In this document: one piece after another, positions 16,971 to 24,476 of the stretch
How positions within the stretch are numbered: position 1 is the stretch's first letter
Layout of the letters: each line of letters starts with the position of its first letter
NCBI RefSeq assembly: GCF_965204935.1
Contig: NZ_CBDBFO010000002.1
Reading direction: 5' to 3' (one strand)
Length of the DNA: 64,000 nt
Source: Hoeflea_A sp965204935
GTDB taxonomy: Bacteria; Pseudomonadota; Alphaproteobacteria; Rhizobiales; Rhizobiaceae
The notes under the pieces: generated by a model
What the model was told of the DNA's origin: nothing
The model's database searches: none
The model's input: the letters and a program-made list of their open reading frames with translations, nothing else
Program-made: the position numbers and the translations under genes

Positions 16971-17017
16971 TGTTCGTCAGTCCGGTTCAGGCGACGCCTG
17001 AAATCGACCGGGTCCGC

Positions 17018-18112
17018 CTATTTGATGTCCATCGCGGCATTGCCGTCGATTTTTGCCTCGGCACCAGCAGCTGCATCGCTCAGAGCGGTGAATGCCACTT
17101 CGCCATTGGCGATATTGGCCTTGAACCATTCATAGACAGGTGCAGCAGCCTCTTTGAAGGCGGCCTTCTCCTCAGGTGACGGCACGTAAAGGTCGCCGCC
17201 CTCCGAGATGAATTCCGAATAGGCCTGGATGGACTTGCGCTTCGGAGAGGCGAATGTCGCCTGCTGCAGAGCCGCAAACCCGTCGACAACGACACGGCGC
17301 ATGTCTTCTGGCATCGACATGAATGTGTCGTTGCTCATCCACCACAGCGCACCCATATAGGCGTGTCCGTCAAGCGTCACATATTTAAGGCCGGCATCCG
17401 GGAATTTCATGCCCATAATATCGGTGATGCCGTTCTTCGAGCCTTCAACCACGCCGGTCTGGAACGAGGTGAAGAGTTCCGGCCACGGAATGGGGGTCGG
17501 AGATGCGCCGAGCGCTTTCACCAGTTCCTGCGGCAGGTCGGCAACGACGGTGCGGATCTTCAGGCCTTCCATGTCACCGGGTGCCTGCACGCGGCGCTTG
17601 GTGTTGGCGAAATTGCGCCAGCCGCCGGTGTTGCCGATTGTCATCAGACGGATTGTTCCGCCGGAATCGTCAAGAGCCAGATCGCGCAGGGTGCGTGTGA
17701 AACTGCCTTCGCTCAGCACTTCCTCGGCGATGCGGTCGTCCCGCAGCAGATAGGGAAGGTCGAGCACCTGCACGTAAGGGAAGATCCCCGACGCGCCGCC
17801 GGAGGTCGAGATGTAGATGTCGATGGTGCCATCGGAGATGCCCTGCAGACACTCTGCACCGTTTGAGCAGAGTTGCGTTCCGATGAAAAGCTCGACTTCA
17901 ATGGCGCCGTTGGAAGCCTTTTCGACATAGTCCTTGAAAACGATCAGACCGTCATAGTCCTCGTCGTTTTCATTCGAATTGGCCGTTGCACGCAGCTTGT
18001 AATCCGCCGCCTGGGCGGCTGTCATGGCGCCGTCCGTCACTGTTGTCACGGCGGTCATAGACAGGCCGAGGGCAAATGCACCCAGCAGAGTTGCAGTCCT
18101 TTTCGCGATCAT
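17018..18112 (-). CDS. TRAP transporter solute-binding protein (DctP family)
   Basis: The 364-residue protein has a signal peptide of about 35 residues ending AAQA and a DctP fold. Residues 175-240 carry GLKIRTV, whose Arg usually binds the carboxylate or other acid group of the ligand, followed by PIPWPELFTSFQTGVVEGSKNG, a hallmark of TRAP binding proteins. It captures substrate in the periplasm and passes it to the DctQM membrane pair encoded upstream. It has its own operator-like palindrome (18145-18156) in the 130-bp gap after dctM, so it may be transcribed independently and more strongly. The ligand is inferred to be sulfoquinovose, its glycosides or sulfolactate because of the shared operator. 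Confidence 0.9.
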   Translation of the reverse strand: MIAKRTATLLGAFALGLSMTAVTTVTDGAMTAAQAADYKLRATANSNENDEDYDGLIVFKDYVEKASNGAIEVELFIGTQLCSNGAECLQGISDGTIDIYISTSGGASGIFPYVQVLDLPYLLRDDRIAEEVLSEGSFTRTLRDLALDDSGGTIRLMTIGNTGGWRNFANTKRRVQAPGDMEGLKIRTVVADLPQELVKALGASPTPIPWPELFTSFQTGVVEGSKNGITDIMGMKFPDAGLKYVTLDGHAYMGALWWMSNDTFMSMPEDMRRVVVDGFAALQQATFASPKRKSIQAYSEFISEGGDLYVPSPEEKAAFKEAAAPVYEWFKANIANGEVAFTALSDAAAGAEAKIDGNAAMDIK

Positions 18113-18144
18113 TTGGATCCTCCCGAAGTCAATCGCCTGGCAAG

Positions 18145-18156
18145 TCTTATATAAGA
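18145..18156. promoter_or_regulatory. Operator-like palindrome, site 3 (dctP promoter)
   Basis: TCTTATATAAGA, identical to site 2, lies 33 bp upstream of the dctP ATG and is followed by TATAAGATTA, a degenerate second half-site at the same spacing as in site 2. Confidence 0.75.
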
Positions 18157-18241
18157 TATAAGATTAAAGATGGGCCTTCGCTTGTCAAGCGCGCAGACCT
18201 TGCTGCGCGCCCGGTGGTTCATTTGTCCTTGTTTCTTGCGG

Positions 18242-19531
18242 CTATTTGATGAAGCCGAAGAACTCAGGCACCGCCATGGAGATCGGCGGGAAATAGGTGA
18301 TGAGGAAAATCACCAGGATCTCGACCGCCAGGAACGGCAGGATCGTTCTGGCAATGGTCTCCACCTTGACGCCCGACACGCTGGAAGCCACGAACAGCAC
18401 AAGTCCCATCGGCGGCGTCGCAAGCCCGACCGTCAAATTGACGCTCATGATGATGGCGAAATGCACGGAGTGAACGCCAAGATCGGTAAAGATCGGCGCC
18501 AGGATCGGTCCGAGGATGATAATCGCCGGCCCGGCATCCAGGAACATTCCGACAATGAACAGAAGCACATTGATGAGGAACAACAGAAGATACGGATTTT
18601 CTGTCAGGCTCAGGATGAAGCTGGCGAGGATTTCAGGCGCATGGCTCAGGCTGACCACGGTTTTGAATGCCATGGCCGCACCGACCAGCAGCAACACGAC
18701 CGATGTCGTCAGCGACGCCTTGATCAGAACCCGCGGCAGATCGGCCCAGACCATTGTCCGCAGGATGAACATCGAAACGATGAAGGCATAGACGGCGGCC
18801 ACGGCAGCAGCTTCGGTCGGCGTGAAGACACCGGCAAGGATGCCACCGAGGATGATTACCGGCGTCATCAGCGGGAAAAACGCCCGGAGGAAGGACTGGC
18901 CGCGTTCGCGGTAATTGGCGCGCGGCGCGGCGGCCGGAAAGTCGTTGGACTTGGCCAGATAGGCGGTCATCAGCATCAGGCCGACGCCGACCAGAACGCC
19001 GGGGACGATGCCGGCAAGGAACAGGGCCGCCACGGACTCGCCCATGACATAGGCGTAAATGATCATAATGCCGGACGGCGGGATGATCGGTCCGATAACG
19101 GAGGAAGCCGCTGTAATGGCCGCTGCGAATTTCCGCGTATAGCCGTTCTTCTCCATTGCCGGAATCAGCATCGAGCCCAGGGCGGATGTGTCGGCCACCG
19201 CGGAGCCGGACAGTCCGGCAAAGAGCATGGATGAAAGAATATTGACGTGCGCGAGGCCGCCGCGCAGGTGCCCCATCAGCGACTGGCTGAATTCGACGAT
19301 GCGCAGCGTGATGCCGCCGCGGTTCATCAACTCACCGGCCAGCATGAAGAACGGTATCGCCATCAGCGGAAACGAATTCATGCCGTTGTAGACATTCTTG
19401 TAAAGCAGCGCGAAGTCACGCGGCTGATCGGCCAGCAACAATAGAATGCCGGGCGCCGCGAGCAGCGCGAAGAACACCGGCAGGCCGATCATCAGGAAGA
19501 TCAGGAACAGCGGAAGAAAGAAAAACAGCAT
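18242..19531 (-). CDS. TRAP transporter large permease (DctM family)
   Basis: The 429-residue protein has about 12 hydrophobic segments and the DctM composition, starting with FLPLFLIFLMIGLPVFFALL and including the conserved FAGLSGSAVADTSALGSMLIPAM near residue 100. The large subunit provides the sodium-coupled transport channel. It lies 5 bp after the small permease gene, and dctP follows 130 bp downstream. Together these form a complete three-gene TRAP system. Substrate specificity resides mainly in the binding protein. Confidence 0.93.
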   Translation of the reverse strand: MLFFFLPLFLIFLMIGLPVFFALLAAPGILLLLADQPRDFALLYKNVYNGMNSFPLMAIPFFMLAGELMNRGGITLRIVEFSQSLMGHLRGGLAHVNILSSMLFAGLSGSAVADTSALGSMLIPAMEKNGYTRKFAAAITAASSVIGPIIPPSGIMIIYAYVMGESVAALFLAGIVPGVLVGVGLMLMTAYLAKSNDFPAAAPRANYRERGQSFLRAFFPLMTPVIILGGILAGVFTPTEAAAVAAVYAFIVSMFILRTMVWADLPRVLIKASLTTSVVLLLVGAAMAFKTVVSLSHAPEILASFILSLTENPYLLLFLINVLLFIVGMFLDAGPAIIILGPILAPIFTDLGVHSVHFAIIMSVNLTVGLATPPMGLVLFVASSVSGVKVETIARTILPFLAVEILVIFLITYFPPISMAVPEFFGFIK

Positions 19532-19536
19532 CAGGC

Positions 19537-20124
19537 CTACTCCGCTGTAATGGCCAGGTGATCCTGGTCCGCCGGAACTTCAATGGTCGGGTCGACAACC
19601 CCGACAATCGTCTTCAGGGTCAGCTCGATATTGACGAGCAGCAGCAGGAACACCCCGACAAGCAGGGACATGTACATCCAGGCCTGCTTGACGCGGACAA
19701 TGCCCCAACCCATGAAACTGAGATCGGCCTTGAGCGTTTGCGAAGCGAACAGCCATCCGGAATTGACGTGATTGTAACCGAGCTGCAATGCGACGATCAG
19801 CACGGCAAGGCTGATCAAAAGCAGGATCAGGACGAGGATGTTTCCGAGACGCTTTGGCAGCATGTCATGGACGAGATCGATGGATACGAAACCGCCCCAG
19901 CGATAGGCACTGGGCGCGATGAGGCCTGTCATCCACAGCATCAGGAAGCGCGCCGCTTCTTCCGACCAGGAAAGCGCGTCGTTCAGCACGTAGCGGAATA
20001 CCACCTGCAGGACGATGATCAGCACCATCAGCCCCATCGCCACCCAGGCGATGTTTCGCCCGATGCGCAACAGGAACGTATTGATCCATGCCAGCGGTTT
20101 TATGATGGCGACAATGGCGGCCAT
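19537..20124 (-). CDS. TRAP transporter small permease (DctQ family)
   Basis: This protein of about 195 residues has four membrane helices. The DctQ motif VVFRYVLNDALSWSEEAARFLMLW spans about residues 45-68 (the core is SWSEEAARFLMLW). It associates with DctM in the inner membrane. ATG 20124 follows a GGGGGAGG run and was preferred to an upstream in-frame TTG at 20139. It is the first gene of the TRAP operon and has an operator-like palindrome about 76 bp upstream. Confidence 0.9.
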   Translation of the reverse strand: MAAIVAIIKPLAWINTFLLRIGRNIAWVAMGLMVLIIVLQVVFRYVLNDALSWSEEAARFLMLWMTGLIAPSAYRWGGFVSIDLVHDMLPKRLGNILVLILLLISLAVLIVALQLGYNHVNSGWLFASQTLKADLSFMGWGIVRVKQAWMYMSLLVGVFLLLLVNIELTLKTIVGVVDPTIEVPADQDHLAITAE

Positions 20125-20199
20125 GGTCCTCCCCCGCAATTACATCCGCAGACCGCTTTGATGTCGTGTCCTCCCAAACGGGACATCGCTGCCGCAGAG

Positions 20200-20218
20200 T
20201 CTTATATAATATATAATA
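20200..20218. promoter_or_regulatory. Operator-like palindrome, site 4 (dctQ promoter)
   Basis: The 19-bp sequence TCTTATATAATATATAATA has the same 9-1-9 inverted-repeat layout as site 1, with one mismatch in the right arm. It lies upstream of dctQ in the gap to the mutarotase-like gene. Confidence 0.7.
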
Positions 20219-20324
20219 ATGGGCCTTACTCTGAGCGCCCTGTCAAGCTGTGTGCCTGTGCAACATGGCGGCGGCCTTCGTTGTGCCCGCACCTAACGAT
20301 ATGGTTTTTCTGGTGTATTCCGGA

Positions 20325-21356
20325 TCAGCTGCGGGAGAAAATATAGTCTGTTTCCTGCCGCAGACGATCGCCGGGCCGCAGGATTGCGCTGGGAAAATGC
20401 GCATGGTTGGGGGAATCGGGCCAAATCTGGCTCTCCATGCAAAAGCCCGCACACGTGCCGTATCGGCGTCCGTCGAGCCCCGCCACCGGAACATCCAGCT
20501 TGCGGCCCGTATAGAACTGGAGCCCGGGTTCGCCCGTCCACACTTCCATTGCGACACCCGAGGTCAGACTGCGTACCAACGCCACAGCGCGCTTCGGTCC
20601 GCGCTTATCCGAAAGGCAGAAATTGTGGTCATAGGCAAACGGCGTCTGGTGCCCGGCGAGCCGGATTGGCCGCATTTCCATGAAGTCGAATTCCGTACCG
20701 GCAACCGGCCGCACCTCTCCGGTCGGGATCATCGCCGCATCGACCGGCAGGTAGCGGTCAGCGGCGATCATCGCCTCGTGATCGAGGATATCGTCGCCGC
20801 CATCGAGATTGAAATAGCTGTGATGGGCGAGATTGCAAAGGGTCGCACGGTCGCTCTCGGCCTCCAGCGTCACTGAAAGCACGCCGCCAGGTTTCAGACG
20901 GTAGGTGCAGGCGGCGGTGCAGGTGCCCGGATAGCCCATATGGCCGTCCGGATCCTGGATCTCGAACCGGCAGAAGTCAGTGCCATGCTCGACGATCGAC
21001 CAGACCCGCCGGCCGATCCCGCGCGAGCCGCCATGAAGATGGTGTGCGCCGTTTTGATTGCGGTCTAGCTGGTATTGTGTTCCGTCGATTTCGAACCGCC
21101 CTTGTGCGATGCGGTTGGCATATCGCCCCGCGGTCACGCCGAAATAGGGTGAGTGAACGGGATAGTGCGCAAAGTCCTCGAAACCGAGCACCAGCGGCGC
21201 GGCGTGCCCTTCGAGGCGCAGGTCCTGGATGCCTGCGCCCCAGCTCATCAGGCGAGCCGTCAGTCCACCGCCACTGATCGTCAGCCTGTGCACGGCGGCG
21301 CCATTGTCCGTCGTGCCGAAAAGTTCGGTTTCCGCAGCCAATGGACCTTCCCTCAC
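20325..21356 (-). CDS. Aldose 1-epimerase (mutarotase) family protein
   Basis: The 343-residue protein has the GalM fold. GVTAGRYANRIAQGRFEIDG (about 75-95) and HLHGGSRGIGRRVW (about 107-120) contain the Arg and first His of the active site; LAHHSYFNLDG near residue 175 holds the second His. The Glu expected near the C-terminus lies in VWTGEPGLQFYTG. These enzymes interconvert sugar anomers; sulfoquinovose gene sets often include one. The GTG at 21356 overlaps the stop of the VWA gene, but TTG 21341, four bases after GGGAAGG, is an equally good start. Its stop faces the TRAP promoter, so the sulfosugar link is contextual. Confidence 0.88.
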   Translation of the reverse strand: MREGPLAAETELFGTTDNGAAVHRLTISGGGLTARLMSWGAGIQDLRLEGHAAPLVLGFEDFAHYPVHSPYFGVTAGRYANRIAQGRFEIDGTQYQLDRNQNGAHHLHGGSRGIGRRVWSIVEHGTDFCRFEIQDPDGHMGYPGTCTAACTYRLKPGGVLSVTLEAESDRATLCNLAHHSYFNLDGGDDILDHEAMIAADRYLPVDAAMIPTGEVRPVAGTEFDFMEMRPIRLAGHQTPFAYDHNFCLSDKRGPKRAVALVRSLTSGVAMEVWTGEPGLQFYTGRKLDVPVAGLDGRRYGTCAGFCMESQIWPDSPNHAHFPSAILRPGDRLRQETDYIFSRS

Positions 21357-22537
21357 CGCGACAGCTCGCGGGTGGCCGCTTCCAGCCCTGCCAGCGTCAG
21401 CGGATACATGCGCTCGGAAAAGATTTCCCTGATCAGACCGATCGAATGGGTGTAGCCCCAGTGCTTTTCAAGCGTCGGATTGATCCACACGACCTTGTTG
21501 AAGTGATCGAGAACGCGCCGCAGCCAGACCTCACCTGCCTCCTCGTTCCAGTGCTCGACCGCGCCGCCCGGATAGACGATTTCATAGGGGCTCATCGATG
21601 CATCGCCGACAAAGATTACCCGGTAATCCGACCCGTAGGTGCGCAACACCTCATAGGTCGGCAGAACCTCGCTGTGGCGGCGGCGGTTGTCCTTCCAGAC
21701 GCCCTCGTAGAGGCAGTTGTGGAAGTAGTAGTATTCCATGTGCTTGAACTCGGAACGCACCGCCGAGAACAGCTCCTCGACGACCTTGACGTGGCCGTCC
21801 ATCGAGCCGCCGACATCAAAGAACATCAAGAGCTTGATGGCGTTATGCCGTTCCGGCCGTGTCTGCACGTCGAGATAGCCGTGTTCGGCAGTCGAGCGGA
21901 TGGTTCCGTTGAGGTCGAATTCCTCATCGGCGCCGGCGCGGATCCACCGCCGAAGCCGCTTGAGGGCCACCTTGATGTTGCGGGTGCCGAGCTCGACGGA
22001 ATCGTCGAAATTGCGGAATTCGCGCTTGTCCCAGACCTTGACCGCGCTCTTGTTGCGGCTGCTGTCCTGGCCGATGCGGATGCCTTCCGGATTGTAACCA
22101 TAGGCGCCGAATGGCGAGGTTCCGGCGGTTCCGATCCACTTGCTGCCGCCCTGGTGCCGACCCTTCTGCTCCTCGAGCCGTTTCTTCAGCGTTTCCATGA
22201 GCTTGTCGAATCCGCCGAGGCTCTCGATCAGCGCCTTTTCCTCTTCGCTCAGATGCTTCTCGGCAAGCTTGCGCAGCCATTCCTCCGGCAATTCAACCGC
22301 TTCCGGGCCGGCTTCGCCCGCTACGGCCTCGACGCCGCGGAACACTTGGGAAAATATCCTGTCGAACCGGTCGATGAAACGCTCGTCCTTGATCATGGCC
22401 GAGCGCGCCAGGTAGTAGAAGCCCTCGACATCATAGGGCACAAGGCGCGCGTCCATGCCCTCAAGAAGCGTCAGATATTCGCGCAGGGACACCGGGATCT
22501 TGGCCGCCTTCAGCTCCAGGAAAAAGGGTATGAACAT
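21353..22537 (-). CDS. VWA-domain protein, CoxE-like
   Basis: The 394-residue protein begins MFIPFFLELKAAKIPVSLREYLTLLE, the N-terminal block of COG3552/CoxE-like proteins. A VWA-type domain spans about 210-390, with MLMFFDVGGSMDGH in the MIDAS position; the usual DxSxS reads DVGGS here. Such proteins act with MoxR-type AAA ATPases in the assembly or remodelling of protein complexes, and a MoxR gene lies two genes upstream on the same strand. metA lies between them with short gaps. The last codon overlaps the start of the mutarotase-like gene. Confidence 0.85.
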   Translation of the reverse strand: MFIPFFLELKAAKIPVSLREYLTLLEGMDARLVPYDVEGFYYLARSAMIKDERFIDRFDRIFSQVFRGVEAVAGEAGPEAVELPEEWLRKLAEKHLSEEEKALIESLGGFDKLMETLKKRLEEQKGRHQGGSKWIGTAGTSPFGAYGYNPEGIRIGQDSSRNKSAVKVWDKREFRNFDDSVELGTRNIKVALKRLRRWIRAGADEEFDLNGTIRSTAEHGYLDVQTRPERHNAIKLLMFFDVGGSMDGHVKVVEELFSAVRSEFKHMEYYYFHNCLYEGVWKDNRRRHSEVLPTYEVLRTYGSDYRVIFVGDASMSPYEIVYPGGAVEHWNEEAGEVWLRRVLDHFNKVVWINPTLEKHWGYTHSIGLIREIFSERMYPLTLAGLEAATRELSR

Positions 22538-22558
22538 GCGCTTCTCCCTTTCCGTGCG

Positions 22559-23491
22559 CTAGAGCGGAGTGCGATCCATCCCGATCAGCGACATATCGTA
22601 GGGTGTCGACTGATAGAGTGCATTGATCCAGTTCCCGAACAGCAGATGCGCGTGGCTGCGCCATCGGTTCTGCGGCTCGTTCTGCGGGTCGTCGTCCGGG
22701 AAGTAGTTGTGCGGAATGTGGATCGGCTTTCCCTGCGAGACATCACGCTGATACTCCTCGGCCAGCGAAAATGAATCATATTCGATGTGGTTGAAGATGT
22801 AGAGCCGGTTGCAATGCGCCTCGTGCACAAGGCACACGCCGGTCTCGTCCGATTTCATCAGCACTTCCAGTCCGGAAGCCGGATCGATGTCGCTGTCGCG
22901 CACCTCCGTCCAGCGCGACACCGGAATCTGGAAATCGTCCGAAAAACCGTTGAGATAGGGTGACGCCGGATTGAGGTTGTGGTGCCGGTAGACACCAAAA
23001 GCCTTCTCGTTCAGCGAATACTTCGGAACGCCGTGGAAGTGGTGGATCGCCGCCATCGCACCCCAGCAAACATTCAGGCTGGAATGCACATTATGGATGG
23101 TCCAGTCGAGGATTTTGGTCATCTCGTCCCAATAGGCGACCTCCTCGAATTCAAGCAGTTCGATCGGCGCACCGGTGATGATGAAACCGTCGAACTTGCG
23201 GTGCTTGATCTCGTCCCAGGTATGGTAGAACGCCAGCAGGTGATCCTCCGGCGTGTTCTTGGCCTTGTGCCGACCTATGCGCACCAGAGTGAGTTCCACC
23301 TGCAACGGCGTCGCGCCCAGCAGCCGCGCCATCTGCACCTCGGTTCGGATCTTGTTCGGCATCAGGTTCAAAAGCCCGATCTGCAACGGCCGGATGTCCT
23401 GCCGGATCGCGGCGGTCTCCGTCATGACCGTCACACCCTCGGTTTCGAGCGTTTTTCGCGCGGGCAACTGGTCTGGAATCTTGATAGGCAT
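22559..23491 (-). CDS. metA: Homoserine O-acetyl/succinyltransferase, MetA family
   Basis: The 310-residue cytosolic protein is a full-length MetA. The catalytic Cys lies in LNVCWGAMAAIHHFHG (about residue 142); the catalytic His and Glu are in NHIEYDSFSLAEEY (about 235-245). It activates L-homoserine for methionine synthesis. In many alphaproteobacterial MetA enzymes the acyl donor is acetyl-CoA, but donor choice was not deduced here. It sits between moxR-like and VWA genes, 21 bp from the latter and 52 bp from the former. The short leader was checked for a SAM-II riboswitch and none was seen. The TAG stop lies in a CTAGAGC motif. Confidence 0.95.
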   Translation of the reverse strand: MPIKIPDQLPARKTLETEGVTVMTETAAIRQDIRPLQIGLLNLMPNKIRTEVQMARLLGATPLQVELTLVRIGRHKAKNTPEDHLLAFYHTWDEIKHRKFDGFIITGAPIELLEFEEVAYWDEMTKILDWTIHNVHSSLNVCWGAMAAIHHFHGVPKYSLNEKAFGVYRHHNLNPASPYLNGFSDDFQIPVSRWTEVRDSDIDPASGLEVLMKSDETGVCLVHEAHCNRLYIFNHIEYDSFSLAEEYQRDVSQGKPIHIPHNYFPDDDPQNEPQNRWRSHAHLLFGNWINALYQSTPYDMSLIGMDRTPL

Positions 23492-23543
23492 GGAACTGTC
23501 GATCTGATGGCATGGATTTCATGGAAAACGGAGTACGTTTTTA

Positions 23544-24386
23544 TCAGGCGCCGTCGCGCCGTGCCATGAATGCCAGGCGTTCGAACAGGTGGACATCCTG
23601 CTCGTTCTTCAACAAGGCGCCATGCAACCGGGGGAGCGCATTCTTGGCGCTGCCGCGCAGGTCGGCGGGCGCGACATCGTCGGAAACAAGAAGCCGGATC
23701 CAGTCCAGCGCCTCGGACGTGGACGGTTTCTTTTTGAGGCCCGGCACGTCGCGGATCTCGTAGAACTGGGTCAACGCTGCGCTGACCAGCTCCTGCTTGA
23801 TGCCCGGATAGTGCACATCGACGATTTTCTGCAGTGTCGTTTCGTCCGGAAATTTGATGTAATGGAAGAAACAGCGGCGCAGGAATGCGTCCGGCAGTTC
23901 CTTCTCATTGTTCGAGGTGATGATGACGACCGGCCGCTGTACGGCCTTCACGGTTTCCCCGGTCTCATAGACAAAGAACTCCATCTTATCGAGTTCCTGC
24001 AAGAGATCGTTCGGAAACTCGATGTCCGCCTTGTCGATCTCGTCGATCAGAAGAACCACCTTTTCCTGCGCGGCGAAAGCGTCCCACAGCTTGCCGCGCT
24101 TGATGTAGTTGCGCACGTCATTGACCCGGTCGTCGCCGAGTTGGCTGTCCCGCAGGCGCGAGACAGCATCATATTCGTAAAGGCCCTGCTGCGCCTTGGT
24201 CGTCGACTTGATGTGCCATTCGATCAGTTCGAGGCCGAGCGCTGAGGCGACCTGCTTGGCAAGCTCTGTCTTGCCCGTTCCCGGCTCGCCCTTGACCAGC
24301 AGCGGCCGTTCAAGGGTGATCGCCGCGTTCACCGCGACCTTCAGGTCTTTTTCCGCAATATAGGCGCTTGTGCCTTCAAACTGCAT
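23544..24386 (-). CDS. MoxR-family AAA+ ATPase
   Basis: The 280-residue protein shows Walker A GEPGTGKTELAK (about 37-48), Walker B VVLLIDEIDKAD (about 110-121) and sensor 1 VVIITSNNEKELPDAFLRRC (about 152-170). MoxR ATPases act as chaperones that insert cofactors or mature enzyme complexes together with VWA partners; the VWA gene is two genes downstream. It is likely the first gene of moxR-metA-VWA-mutarotase, since all share the strand and gaps are at most 52 bp. Confidence 0.92.
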   Translation of the reverse strand: MQFEGTSAYIAEKDLKVAVNAAITLERPLLVKGEPGTGKTELAKQVASALGLELIEWHIKSTTKAQQGLYEYDAVSRLRDSQLGDDRVNDVRNYIKRGKLWDAFAAQEKVVLLIDEIDKADIEFPNDLLQELDKMEFFVYETGETVKAVQRPVVIITSNNEKELPDAFLRRCFFHYIKFPDETTLQKIVDVHYPGIKQELVSAALTQFYEIRDVPGLKKKPSTSEALDWIRLLVSDDVAPADLRGSAKNALPRLHGALLKNEQDVHLFERLAFMARRDGA

Positions 24387-24476
24387 TTTGTTCTCTCTCG
24401 CTTATTTTCGCCGGGACATTAGGCGGGTTTTGTTCAAATGGGAACAGTCCTCGCGAAACGGCTTGTTGCAATGCAC

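Noticed and set aside
23492..23543. SAM-II riboswitch upstream of metA
   Set aside because: The leader is only 52 bp and contains none of the conserved SAM-II blocks.
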